From: an uncultured Prevotellaceae bacterium
GTDB lineage: Bacteria > Bacteroidota > Bacteroidia > Bacteroidales > Bacteroidaceae
Direction: 5' to 3'
Assembly (NCBI GenBank): GCA_900314655.1
Contig: OMWC01000012.1
Coordinates: forward strand, 30,025-94,024
DNA length: 64,000 nucleotides
This document shows positions 36,080-45,007 of the stretch, in pieces; the stretch's first letter is position 1, and each line of letters starts with the position of its first letter. The translations under genes were made by a program, and so were the position numbers. The notes under the pieces are model-generated. The model was not told the DNA's origin. It ran no database searches and worked only from the letters and a program-made list of their open reading frames with translations.

Positions 36080-36970
36080 TCATGAACGCTGATTGCGGTA
36101 TTCTTTGGGCGACATACCGATACTCCGCTTGGTGTATTTCCCGAAGAAAGAAAGATTGGGAAAACCCAGCGTGGTGGATATCTCCTTGATTGTCAAGGAT
36201 GTTTCCTTCAGGTAATAGCGGATGTCCTCCATCACGTACTCATTGATCCATTGCATTGCGGTCTTGCCGCTGGTTTTCTTGCATACGGCGGAAAGGTATT
36301 TCGGCGAGACACAGAGCTGGTCGGCGTATGACTCCACCGTCTGGCGCTTGACCTGACTCTCAGAAAGAATCTGCAGGAAACGGTTGAAGAGTTGGTCGCC
36401 TTGCGAATGAACCGATGAGGTTTCCATGGCTGTCTGCTCTTCCATCAGTTCGCAGATGTCAAGCAGGAAGCAACGCAGCAGGCTCCCGATGACTTCCTGG
36501 CGGAACCGTTTGCGCGGACGGGTGAAATAGAAATTGACCAGTTCGTAGAAATGCCCCGTTTGTTCCAGCGGCTGATCTTCGGGAATCCTGAAGATATTGG
36601 TGTTATTTACATAGAGCGCGCGGTTCCATATCGTGATATAGCCCCTGAGCTGCTGCTTCACCAGCCGATCGCTCATACAGGCTATGCGGCATTGAAAGTC
36701 GGGCGAGACCATTAGGTTGCCCACTGACACATGGCTCTGCACGATTGACAGTTCGCGCTCCCGTACCGTGATCTGCCGGCCATTCACTTCAAACTGCAGT
36801 TTCCCTTTCAGGCAAAAAAGGATGACATTCATTCCCATCTTCATGGAACTGAACTCGGGAATCTGCCGAATATCCGTCAAGATGGCCAGATCGCCGTCTT
36901 GATAGTCCACAGAAATATGCTGGCTGTCAATGTCGGAGAGATCCACTACACGCTGCCCGTCTGTATTCAT
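36080..36970 (-). CDS. AraC family transcriptional regulator
   Basis: This is a DNA-binding regulator. The N-terminal cupin-like sensor (about 1-180) includes MNVILFCLKGKLQFEVNGRQITV. The C-terminal double helix-turn-helix (about 195-296) includes YADQLCVSPKYLSAVCKKTSGKTAMQWIN and ISTTLGFPNLSFFGKYTKRSIGMSPKEYR. Length is 296 aa. It lies between GH105 (same strand, downstream) and the divergent RND efflux operon, so it could control either. Confidence 0.93.
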   Translation of the reverse strand: MNTDGQRVVDLSDIDSQHISVDYQDGDLAILTDIRQIPEFSSMKMGMNVILFCLKGKLQFEVNGRQITVRERELSIVQSHVSVGNLMVSPDFQCRIACMSDRLVKQQLRGYITIWNRALYVNNTNIFRIPEDQPLEQTGHFYELVNFYFTRPRKRFRQEVIGSLLRCFLLDICELMEEQTAMETSSVHSQGDQLFNRFLQILSESQVKRQTVESYADQLCVSPKYLSAVCKKTSGKTAMQWINEYVMEDIRYYLKETSLTIKEISTTLGFPNLSFFGKYTKRSIGMSPKEYRNQRS

Positions 36971-37024
36971 TTTCGTATCTTGATTTGTTGCTGTTTTCTC
37001 AATGCTAAGAGCATTCTACTGTTG

Positions 37025-37032
37025 CAAAGATA
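37025..37032 (-). promoter_or_regulatory. -7 box (TATCTTTG) for the AraC-type gene
   Basis: TATCTTTG on the minus strand matches TAnnTTTG and lies 54 bp before the start codon at 36970. The -33 element is unclear. Confidence 0.5.
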
Positions 37033-37196
37033 AGCCATTCTTGACGATAAATGCGTCCTTTTTTACTTAATAAATGTTCCGCTGCCCGATTTTGAGAAAA
37101 ACTGACCTCGATAATAGACAAACAGAACACTATTATTTCAAATAAAATAGCCATTTTTGCATTTAGAAAGTAAAAATAAGAATAAAACAAGAAGAA

Positions 37197-38228
37197 ATGA
37201 GAGAAATCAGAACACAAATAGGGCTATTTTGCGCCATTATTTCCCTATTTTCGATGGCAAGTTGCACCAGCGGCAAAAAGGAACAAAAGCCAATGAGCAT
37301 GCCTGTTCAGACGGAGACCGTCAAGCGTTCGCTGAATGATACAGGAACCACTTATGTAGGACAGGTGGAGGAGCAATCGGCCACCGCCGTGAGTTTCACC
37401 AGCATGGGCACACTCAACAGGGTCTTCGTGAATGAAGGCCAATGGGTGAAGCGCGGCCAGTTGCTGGCTACCATCGACCCCACCTCGGCTCAGAATGCGC
37501 TGGCCGGTGCAAAGGCGCAACTCTCTCAGGCTCATGATGCCCTGGAACGCATGAAGCTATTGCACGACCAAGGCTCGCTCACCGATATCAAATGGGTTGA
37601 AGTGCAGTCGCAGGTGGCACAGGCCGAAGCCCAATACCGCCTGATGGAGAAGCAGGTGAAAGACTGCCGGTTGCTGGCTCCCGTGAGTGGTGTTATCGGC
37701 AGCGGTGTGAAGTCGGCCGGCGAATCAGCCCTTCCCGCTGAGCCCGTTGCCCGGATACTGAACATCGACCGTGTGAAAGTACGTTTCTCTCTGCCCGAAC
37801 AGGAAATGAGCCAGCTTCGCAGCGGTGCCCATGCGCTGATCAGCGTGGCAGCTTTGGGCGGTGAGACCTTTCATAGCCATTCCTTGACGAAAGGTGTGGA
37901 GGGCGACCTGATGACCCACACTTATACCGTCTATGCGCAGGTCAATAATCCCGGCCATAAACTGCTGCCAGGCATGGTGGCCGACGTCACTTTCTCTTCG
38001 TCAAACACCAGTCCGCAGATCACCGTTCCCGCCCGTTGCGTAGGGCAGAATCCGAGCGGCGAGCAGTTCGTCTGGGTCGTTGCAGGCGGAAAGGCTCATC
38101 AGCAGAAAGTGAAAGTAGGAGAATCCCGAGGCAACCGTCTGGTCATCACGGAGGGCCTAAAAGAGGGCGACAAGGTGATAACGGAAGGTTATCAGAAAGT
38201 GGGTGAAGGTTCGCCCGTTGAGGGTTGA
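37197..38228 (+). CDS. RND efflux periplasmic adaptor (membrane fusion protein)
   Basis: This protein links the inner-membrane pump to the outer-membrane channel. The lipobox is MASC (Cys23). The lipoyl half-motifs (GTLNRVFVNEGQWVKRGQLLATID, about 73-96; LLAPVSGVIGSG, about 160-171) flank a helical hairpin, as in the HlyD/AcrA family. The beta-barrel and membrane-proximal domains follow. Length is 343 aa. It is the first gene of the adaptor-pump-channel operon and divergent from the AraC gene. Confidence 0.93.
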   Translation: MREIRTQIGLFCAIISLFSMASCTSGKKEQKPMSMPVQTETVKRSLNDTGTTYVGQVEEQSATAVSFTSMGTLNRVFVNEGQWVKRGQLLATIDPTSAQNALAGAKAQLSQAHDALERMKLLHDQGSLTDIKWVEVQSQVAQAEAQYRLMEKQVKDCRLLAPVSGVIGSGVKSAGESALPAEPVARILNIDRVKVRFSLPEQEMSQLRSGAHALISVAALGGETFHSHSLTKGVEGDLMTHTYTVYAQVNNPGHKLLPGMVADVTFSSSNTSPQITVPARCVGQNPSGEQFVWVVAGGKAHQQKVKVGESRGNRLVITEGLKEGDKVITEGYQKVGEGSPVEG

Positions 38229-38261
38229 TAGTTTTTGGTTAAGAGTTGATTGTTTTCATCT

Positions 38262-41200
38262 ATGGCAAACAAACAGAAACACGGCAACTGGATAGCCGGA
38301 CTGATGCGCAACTACCGTCTGACTTCGCTGCTCATCGTTTTGCTTTTCATATTCGGACTCTACGGCCTTGACCAAATGCCGAAGGATTCCTTCCCCAGTT
38401 TTACCATCCGTCAGGGAGTGGTGGTAGCCATCTATCCCGGCGCCTCTGCCGAGGAAGTGGAACAACAAGTAGCCAAGCCTTTGGAACGCTATCTTTTCCA
38501 GTTCAAGGAAGTGAGGCGCGAGAAGACTACCAGCACCTCGTCGAACGGCATGTGTATGGTGATGCTGGAACTGAACGAAGAGGTAAACAACAAGGATGAG
38601 GTATGGTCGAAAATCAAGCATGGCCTCAATCTCTTCAAACAACAACTGCCCCAAGGCGTGCTGGCCTTGATTGCAAATGACGAATTTGGCGACACTTCGG
38701 CCCTGCTCATTGCCTTGGAGAGCGAAAGCCGTTCCTATCGCGAACTCCACGGATACGTGGATCGCCTGTCGGACGAACTGCGGAAGATCAATTCCGTGAG
38801 CAACGTGCGCATCTATGGCGACATCAAGGAGCAACTGACGCTCTATATAGACCACCAGCGGCTCTCTGCCTACGGCATCAGCACGATGCAACTCTATCAG
38901 AAACTAAATGCCAACGGCCTGATTCTTCCCACCGGATCGCTGTCGAATCAGCAGCAGAACGTGCCCATCCACGTAAGCGGCACGGTCAACTCCGAGGAGG
39001 AAGTAGGCAACCTTATTATATATACCGATGCCCAGAACCATGTGGTAAGAGTGCGCGACGTAGCCACCATCCGCCGTGAATACGACCGCACGGAGAGCTA
39101 CATCGAGCAGAACGGCCATCCCAGCATCATCGTTTCCCTGGAGATGCGTGAAGGCAACAACATCATGAAATACGGTGACACCGTCAACCGCCTGCTCGAT
39201 GATTTCCGCGAGAACGTGCTGCCAAAGGATGTCAGCATCACCCGCATAGCCGACCAGCCCAAAGTGGTGGGCGATTCGGTGAAGGATTTCCTGCTGAACC
39301 TCATCGAATCGATGCTCGTCATCATCCTTGTCATGATGGTTCTCTTCCCCTTCCGAACGGCTGTCGTGGCCGCTGTCACCATCCCGCTCTCCACATTCAT
39401 CAGCGTGGGCATCATGTACATGCTGGGAATCCCGCTGAACACGGTGACGCTGGCAGGCCTTATCATCGTGCTCGGCATGATTGTTGACAACTCGATCGTG
39501 GTGCTCGACGGCTATCTGGAATATCTCGGGAAAGGCTACAGCCGATGGCATGCCGCAGCCGAGAGCGCACAGCACTATTTCTTCCCAATGCTGCTGGCCA
39601 CACTCTGTATCTGTGCCATCTTCTATCCCTTCCTGTTTATCTTCAAAGGACAGTACAGGGAGTTTATCAACGGACTGCCACTCACCATCACCATCAATCT
39701 GATGGTCTCGCTCCTGTTGGCTGTCGTCGTCATACCGATCATGGAATTTGCGCTGATAAAGCCCGAAAAATCTGGAAAATCCGGAGAATCCGGTCATTCC
39801 GGAAGCATCACCCGCTGGGTGCAGAACACTTACAACCACGCCCTCGACTGGACGTTCCGCCACCCATGGCTCACTATCTGCGGTGGGATGGCCATCGTAA
39901 CGGCATCCTTCCTCATCCTCACCCAACTGAAATTCCGCTCCATGCCATACGCCGACCGCGAACAGTTTGCCGTGGAAATATTCCTGCCTGAAGGTAGCGG
40001 ACTGGCCGAAACAAAGACAATAGCCGACAGTATCTACAACGCCTTGAAACAAGATGAGCGCGTGCAGTACATCACTTCGTTCATCGGTTGTTCGTCGCCT
40101 CGCTTCCAGACATCCTATGCCCCACAGGTGGGTGGAAAGAATTTCGCGCAGTTCATCGTGGCGACACCTTCCGTGAAAGACATGAAAGCCGTACTCGATA
40201 AGTATGAACCGCTCTATACCGACCGTTATCCGAATGCACTCGTGAAGTTTAAGGAACTCGACTTCCAGAACGTTGAGACTTTCGAGTTCAGGTTCTATGG
40301 CGATGACATTGACTCACTCCACACGGTAGCCAACCGACTGATGGCTTTCCTGCGCCAACAGCCCGAGCTCTTCTGGGTACATTCCGACTATGAACAGCCC
40401 CGATTGCTCACGGAGGTCACGCTGAATCCCACGGCTGCCGCCCTGCAGGGAGTTGACCGCGCCACAACAGCTATGAGCATTGCTATGCTAACGGGCAATC
40501 TCAACGTGGGCACGATTTGGGAAAAAGACTATGAAATGCCCATCGTCATCAAAGACCGTCAACGCGAAAACCTGCCTTTGAGTGGCGTAGGCGACTTGCC
40601 GATAGCCAGCAAATTATCCGGAATAACCGGCAATTCTGGAATTTCCGGAATATCCCCCCAGGCCACTCCGCTCCGTCAGGTTGCTGATATCCACCCAGTC
40701 TGGAGCGAAGAGAAGATTGTGCGCCGCTGCGGTGAACGCTGTATCTCGGTAAAGGCGGAGCCCCGCCGCGGTGTGCTACCCTCAAAAGTGGAAAGCCGTA
40801 TTGAGGAATTCATCGACAATGACCTCCAGATTCCTCATGGAGTCCGCTCCGAAATCGGCGGTATCGTGGAAGCCAATGGCGAACTGATTCCGCAGATTAT
40901 GGTCGGCATGTTGGTGGCCTCGCTGATTATATTCTTCTTTATCTTGTTCAACTTCAAGCGTTTCGGCATTACTTTCGTCTGCATTGCCGCCATCAGCCTT
41001 GCCTTCCCGGGTATGCTGCTCGGTTTGTGGGCCATGAACCGTATGCTGGGACTGACGGCTGTATTCGGTGTGGTCACGCTGATGGGTATCATCATGCGTA
41101 ATGAAATCCTCATCTTCGAGCATGCCGACGCCCTTGTGAAGAAAGGTTGGAGTGTACGCGATGCAGCCTATGACGCCGGCAAACGGCGCATGGTGCCTAT

Positions 41201-41390
41201 CTTCCTGACCACCTCTACTACCGCCGTGGGTGTCATCCCGATGATTATCGCCGGCACATCTTTCTGGATGCCGGTGGGAGTCAGTATCTTTGCTGGTGGT
41301 ATCGGAGCCCTGATTCTTGTGGTCACGATGCTACCCGTGGTCTATTGGAAGACGAGAAGTGAAAAGAGAATTGAGAAAATGAAAAAATAA
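38262..41390 (+). CDS. RND efflux transporter permease
   Basis: This is a proton-driven inner-membrane exporter of the AcrB/HAE family. Hydrophobic segment 1 (about 17-34) is followed by a large periplasmic loop with the family pattern PGASAEEVEQQVAKPLE. Clusters of segments occur at about 340-500 and 865-1035, with LGMIVDNSIVVLDGYLEY in TM4 (Asp pair for proton relay). Two Ser/Gly-rich insertions (about residues 502-516 and 785-799) are encoded by TCCGGA-rich repeats. ATG at 38262 is preferred over the upstream TTG at 38250. Length is 1042 aa. The stop is 4 bp from the TolC-like gene. Confidence 0.93.
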   Translation: MANKQKHGNWIAGLMRNYRLTSLLIVLLFIFGLYGLDQMPKDSFPSFTIRQGVVVAIYPGASAEEVEQQVAKPLERYLFQFKEVRREKTTSTSSNGMCMVMLELNEEVNNKDEVWSKIKHGLNLFKQQLPQGVLALIANDEFGDTSALLIALESESRSYRELHGYVDRLSDELRKINSVSNVRIYGDIKEQLTLYIDHQRLSAYGISTMQLYQKLNANGLILPTGSLSNQQQNVPIHVSGTVNSEEEVGNLIIYTDAQNHVVRVRDVATIRREYDRTESYIEQNGHPSIIVSLEMREGNNIMKYGDTVNRLLDDFRENVLPKDVSITRIADQPKVVGDSVKDFLLNLIESMLVIILVMMVLFPFRTAVVAAVTIPLSTFISVGIMYMLGIPLNTVTLAGLIIVLGMIVDNSIVVLDGYLEYLGKGYSRWHAAAESAQHYFFPMLLATLCICAIFYPFLFIFKGQYREFINGLPLTITINLMVSLLLAVVVIPIMEFALIKPEKSGKSGESGHSGSITRWVQNTYNHALDWTFRHPWLTICGGMAIVTASFLILTQLKFRSMPYADREQFAVEIFLPEGSGLAETKTIADSIYNALKQDERVQYITSFIGCSSPRFQTSYAPQVGGKNFAQFIVATPSVKDMKAVLDKYEPLYTDRYPNALVKFKELDFQNVETFEFRFYGDDIDSLHTVANRLMAFLRQQPELFWVHSDYEQPRLLTEVTLNPTAAALQGVDRATTAMSIAMLTGNLNVGTIWEKDYEMPIVIKDRQRENLPLSGVGDLPIASKLSGITGNSGISGISPQATPLRQVADIHPVWSEEKIVRRCGERCISVKAEPRRGVLPSKVESRIEEFIDNDLQIPHGVRSEIGGIVEANGELIPQIMVGMLVASLIIFFFILFNFKRFGITFVCIAAISLAFPGMLLGLWAMNRMLGLTAVFGVVTLMGIIMRNEILIFEHADALVKKGWSVRDAAYDAGKRRMVPIFLTTSTTAVGVIPMIIAGTSFWMPVGVSIFAGGIGALILVVTMLPVVYWKTRSEKRIEKMKK
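39767..39808. repeat. In-frame TCCGGA-rich repeat in RND permease, first
   Basis: Spaced copies of TCCGGA/TCTGGA encode KSGKSGESGHSG in a loop after a transmembrane segment. The codon pattern and composition differ from the rest of the gene. Confidence 0.65.
40614..40656. repeat. In-frame TCCGGA-rich repeat in RND permease, second
   Basis: Spaced TCCGGAAT/TTCTGGAA units encode LSGITGNSGISGIS just before ATPLRQVADI, which is the conserved sequence of the second periplasmic loop. It is the same motif as the first insertion. Confidence 0.65.
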
Positions 41391-41394
41391 GAAA

Positions 41395-42741
41395 ATGAGA
41401 TATTTAATTATAACCATCCTATGTTTTGCGAACTGCTGCCTGGCAGTTGCCCAGCACCAGTATACCCTCCAACAATGCAAGCAGGAGGCGTTGAAAAACA
41501 ATATTGCCATCCGCAAAGCCGACAATAATATCCGCAGTGCTGAGGAGCAGCGCAAGGAGGCCTATACCAACTATTTCCCCAACGTGTCGGCATCGGGTGC
41601 TTACTTCCATGCCAATAAGGCACTTGTGGACGGTTCGGTCAATCCCGCAGAATTCATTCCTGCCGAAGCTGCTGCAATCATTCCCGCTGAAATAGCAGGT
41701 ATGTTCGGCAACCCCATTCCCTTCAGCATGATGAAACACGGTCTGCTGGGCAGCGTGACCGCCTTACAACCAGTTTTTGCCGGCGGACAAATTGTTAATG
41801 GCAACCGGTTAGCCAAGGTCGGAGTAGAAGCCAGCCAATTGCAACGACAGTTGTCTGCACGCGAAGTGGAACATACCACCGAGCAGTATTTCTGGCAATT
41901 GGTACAACTCCAGGAGAAACTCAACACCATCGATGCTGCCCGCCGCAATCTTGAAAGCATCGAGAAAGACGTAAGAACGGCCATCAAGGCCGGCGTTGCG
42001 CTGAACAACGACTTGCTGCAGGTACAACTCCACCAGAATGAACTGGCCAGTCAGCGCATCGAGTTGGAGAACGGCATCAGCATCAGCAAGATGGTGCTGG
42101 CCCAATATATCGGCATCCCTTATCAGGAGAACTTCAACATCCAGGCTCCTGCCATAGATAAAAACTCAGGACGGCAGACTGCCTCCCAACTGTTAGAAAA
42201 GGAGAGCCTACTACCCTCTTTGCCTGAATACCAACTGTTGGAAAAGAACGTTCAGGCCAACCAGCTCCAGCAGAAGATGGAATTCGGAAAGAATCTGCCC
42301 ACGGTGGCCGTCGGTGCAGGCTATATCTACAACGACCTGATGGACAAGGGCGTCAACCGCGGACTGCTGCTGGCACAGGTCAGCATTCCCATCAGCCAGT
42401 GGTGGGGCGGTTCCCACGCCGTGAAGCGGAAAAAGATAGCTGTGCAACAGGCTCAAGAGGAACTTGAAAACAACCGACAGCTATTGCTCATCAACATGCA
42501 GGCTAAATGGAATGCACTCGATGCCGCCCAAAAACAACTGGACATTGCCCGCCAGAGCATTGAGCAAGCCGAAGAGAACCTTCGCATTCAAACCAACTGC
42601 TACAAAGCCGGCACACTCACCATGAGCGATCTGCTACAAGCCCAGACACAGAGCCAGCAGACCCGCGACCGCTTTACCGAAGCCTATACCAACCTGCAAC
42701 TGAAGGCCCTCGAATACCGTCAGGCTACAGGTCAACAATAA
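41395..42741 (+). CDS. TolC-family outer-membrane efflux protein
   Basis: This is the trimeric outer-membrane channel of the tripartite pump. The signal peptide ends at about residue 19 (LAVAQ). Long heptad-rich helices and the two-fold repeated layout of TolC are visible (NNIAIRKADNNIRSAEEQRKEA; about 20-210 and 225-440). The C-terminal part has NLRIQTNCYKAGTLTMSDLLQAQTQSQQ, a family hallmark. Length is 448 aa. It is the third gene of the efflux operon. Confidence 0.93.
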   Translation: MRYLIITILCFANCCLAVAQHQYTLQQCKQEALKNNIAIRKADNNIRSAEEQRKEAYTNYFPNVSASGAYFHANKALVDGSVNPAEFIPAEAAAIIPAEIAGMFGNPIPFSMMKHGLLGSVTALQPVFAGGQIVNGNRLAKVGVEASQLQRQLSAREVEHTTEQYFWQLVQLQEKLNTIDAARRNLESIEKDVRTAIKAGVALNNDLLQVQLHQNELASQRIELENGISISKMVLAQYIGIPYQENFNIQAPAIDKNSGRQTASQLLEKESLLPSLPEYQLLEKNVQANQLQQKMEFGKNLPTVAVGAGYIYNDLMDKGVNRGLLLAQVSIPISQWWGGSHAVKRKKIAVQQAQEELENNRQLLLINMQAKWNALDAAQKQLDIARQSIEQAEENLRIQTNCYKAGTLTMSDLLQAQTQSQQTRDRFTEAYTNLQLKALEYRQATGQQ

Positions 42742-42755
42742 AACATAACTTTACT

Positions 42756-43448
42756 ATGAGTGAAGAGAAACTAAACATCAATCAATGGGCCGAAGAAGAC
42801 CGCCCACGAGAGAAACTGATGAGGATGGGCCCCGAATCGCTGACCAACGCCGAACTGCTGGCCATCCTGATTGGCTCTGGTTCCACGAAAGAGAGTGCCG
42901 TAGATCTGATGAAACGCATACTCATCGACTGTAAAAACAACCTGAACACCCTGGGAAAGATGAGTATCCGCGAACTGCAACAGTATAACGGCATGGGACC
43001 CGCCAAGGCCATCACCGTGCTGGCCGCCTGTGAACTGGGTAAGCGGCGACAATCGGAAAAGGCTCAGGAACGCGAGGACTTGGGATCACCGAGGGCCATC
43101 TACGAATATATGCACCCCAAGATGCAGGACTTGGACACAGAGGAAGCCTGGGTAATCCTGATGAATCAAAACTACAAACTCATCAAGGCCGAACGTCTGT
43201 CACACGGCGGCATCACCGAAACAGCCGTCGATGTGCGCCTCATCGTGAAGGCCGCCCTTATGAACAACGCCACGATTGTGGCCTTCTGCCATAACCATCC
43301 GTCAGGAAACACCCATCCGAGCAAGGACGATGACCGCCTGACGGAACGTGTGAGGAAAGCCTGCGAGGTGATGCGGCTCTACCTGCTCGATCACGTCATC
43401 GTGACCGACGGCAACTATTACTCCTATCGCGAGCAGGGCAAACTGTAG
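42756..43448 (+). CDS. radC: RadC/JAB domain protein
   Basis: This protein has a UPF0758/RadC MPN+ domain. The helix-hairpin-helix-like N-terminal half (GMGPAKAITVLAACELGKRR, about 76-95) precedes the JAMM zinc motif CHNHPSGNTHPSKDD (about 181-195). Length is 230 aa, typical. It is 14 bp after the TolC-like gene. RadC homologues have been linked to DNA repair and recombination, but the biochemical role is unsettled. Confidence 0.93.
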   Translation: MSEEKLNINQWAEEDRPREKLMRMGPESLTNAELLAILIGSGSTKESAVDLMKRILIDCKNNLNTLGKMSIRELQQYNGMGPAKAITVLAACELGKRRQSEKAQEREDLGSPRAIYEYMHPKMQDLDTEEAWVILMNQNYKLIKAERLSHGGITETAVDVRLIVKAALMNNATIVAFCHNHPSGNTHPSKDDDRLTERVRKACEVMRLYLLDHVIVTDGNYYSYREQGKL

Positions 43449-43463
43449 TCAAGTGTCTCCCTA

Positions 43464-45002
43464 TTATTTGTCAAACACCCGGCTGAACTCCTCAACGCTG
43501 ATGCGGACAGGCTCGACCATGAACTCCGGACGGTTGTAGCTCTTCAGACGAAAAGTGTTTTGTTCAGGATCTTCCTGCGGCAAGAGGAATGCTTTCTCTG
43601 CTTTCCCGTTGTTGAAATATGCAAAAAAGACCCGACTGTAGTTGCCATCGATCCGGCGACTGGCACACATAATCCAATGCCCGTTGCTCGACCACGCCGG
43701 GTAACTATCGGCAAAACTTTCGCTGTTCATTTTGGTAAGATCAAGCGGCAATGGATTCTCAAAACCTCGGCTGGAGTCCGTATTCTTTACAATAGGCAGG
43801 CAAACGATATTGGCATCGTGGTGCCAAATATGGAAACAACCATACTGTCCTTCGGCAAAGAGCATGTAGCGGCCATCGGGACTGATGCGTGGCAAGGTCG
43901 CACTCTTATCCTGCGAGGCTGCATCATATACCAGTTCTTCTTCACCAAAGCCGTGTGAGGCCACATCAAACGAACGACGATAGATGTTGTATTGCACTTT
44001 CTCGTAGGTAGCTCTGATATCCTTGTCGCGCAACTCTTCTGGTAGAGGCACAGACTTGCAATAATAAAGGTATTTCCCGTCAGGCGACCAAGTGGGGAAT
44101 ACTTCAAGAAGCGTAGAGTCATTGCTTACAATGCTCACAGAGTCTGTCTGTACATCATAGAGAATAAGATCACTTTCTGTATCAAACACTTCCACCTTGT
44201 TAGGATTTGCCGTATAGAACGTCTGATGAGTCTTGTTGGTTGAAAATGCTATTAGCTTTGCTTTCGGGTGCCATGCAGGATAGACACCAGCAGAAATGGT
44301 ATAGTCGCGCTTCAAATCTACTTTTGATATTTTACCATCATTCACAATGACGGTACCACCACGGGTGACACGCACGTGAAAGAGCATATTGTCGGTCTTG
44401 TAGTTTTGATAGCTGTGGCAGTTGATGCACTGCCCTTTGGAATCATCGCATGTAACCTTGTTGTTGAATATCTGTTTCTCCTCGAACGTGGTGAGGTTGC
44501 GCTGGGCTATCTCCATATAGTCATATACGATATAAGATGGCTCGATAAGGCGATATGACATATATTCGTCGATAGGCTCTTTGGCCACATGTATCTCAAA
44601 CGGCCTGAACGATAACCATTCTCTCTCCTCTTTCCTCTTTCCTCTCTCCTCTTTCCTCTTTCCCCATACCTCTACCTTCATGCTCTTTCCCTTCGACACT
44701 GCGAGCATTGTGTGCCATTCTTCCTCCGGAATCTGCACCTTCACTCCTTTGCCGTAAGTCTGCTGCTGACCATCGGGCATGGTGATACGTGCCACGCATG
44801 CTTCGTACTCGTCAGCAGGGAGCATGAAATTGAGCGGTGCAATATTACATGGCACTGTAACATCGCAATAATCGGGGAAAATAGGTGGTAGCACAGAGGA
44901 CGCTGAGGCTTCAGAGGGCACAGAGGGATGATCTGCGCACGATGAGAGGCACATCACGGCAAAGCCCAGCAATATGATGTAGGAGGATATATATCTTTTC
45001 AT
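43464..45002 (-). CDS. PD40-propeller lipoprotein with CxxCH heme motif, module copy C
   Basis: This is the third paralogue. The lipobox is LSSC (Cys22). The conserved opening LPPIFPDYCDVTVPCNIAPLNF is followed by the heme c site CINCH (192-196) and propeller repeats (WSPDGKYLYYCKS, ISPDGRYMLFAEGQYGCFHIWHHD, WIMCASRRIDGNYSRVFFAYFNNG). A perfect duplication of GKRKEER (residues 114-127) is inserted in the N-terminal domain and is encoded by a 21-bp tandem repeat. Length is 512 aa. It follows the membrane-protein gene by 5 bp and is convergent with radC. Confidence 0.82.
   Translation of the reverse strand: MKRYISSYIILLGFAVMCLSSCADHPSVPSEASASSVLPPIFPDYCDVTVPCNIAPLNFMLPADEYEACVARITMPDGQQQTYGKGVKVQIPEEEWHTMLAVSKGKSMKVEVWGKRKEERGKRKEEREWLSFRPFEIHVAKEPIDEYMSYRLIEPSYIVYDYMEIAQRNLTTFEEKQIFNNKVTCDDSKGQCINCHSYQNYKTDNMLFHVRVTRGGTVIVNDGKISKVDLKRDYTISAGVYPAWHPKAKLIAFSTNKTHQTFYTANPNKVEVFDTESDLILYDVQTDSVSIVSNDSTLLEVFPTWSPDGKYLYYCKSVPLPEELRDKDIRATYEKVQYNIYRRSFDVASHGFGEEELVYDAASQDKSATLPRISPDGRYMLFAEGQYGCFHIWHHDANIVCLPIVKNTDSSRGFENPLPLDLTKMNSESFADSYPAWSSNGHWIMCASRRIDGNYSRVFFAYFNNGKAEKAFLLPQEDPEQNTFRLKSYNRPEFMVEPVRISVEEFSRVFDK
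44621..44662. repeat. Perfect 21-bp tandem duplication in heme lipoprotein C
   Basis: Two identical adjacent 21-bp CT-rich units (CTCTCTCC, CTCTTTCC and CTCTTTC-type runs) are seen. Each encodes 7 residues (GKRKEER). Slippage would change copy number without breaking the frame. Confidence 0.8.
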
Positions 45003-45007
45003 TCTTC

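Noticed and set aside
38904..40052. Long minus-strand open frame within the RND permease gene
   Set aside because: It is rich in His, Asp and Glu, as expected for the reverse of hydrophobic codons. It lies entirely inside a well-supported gene.
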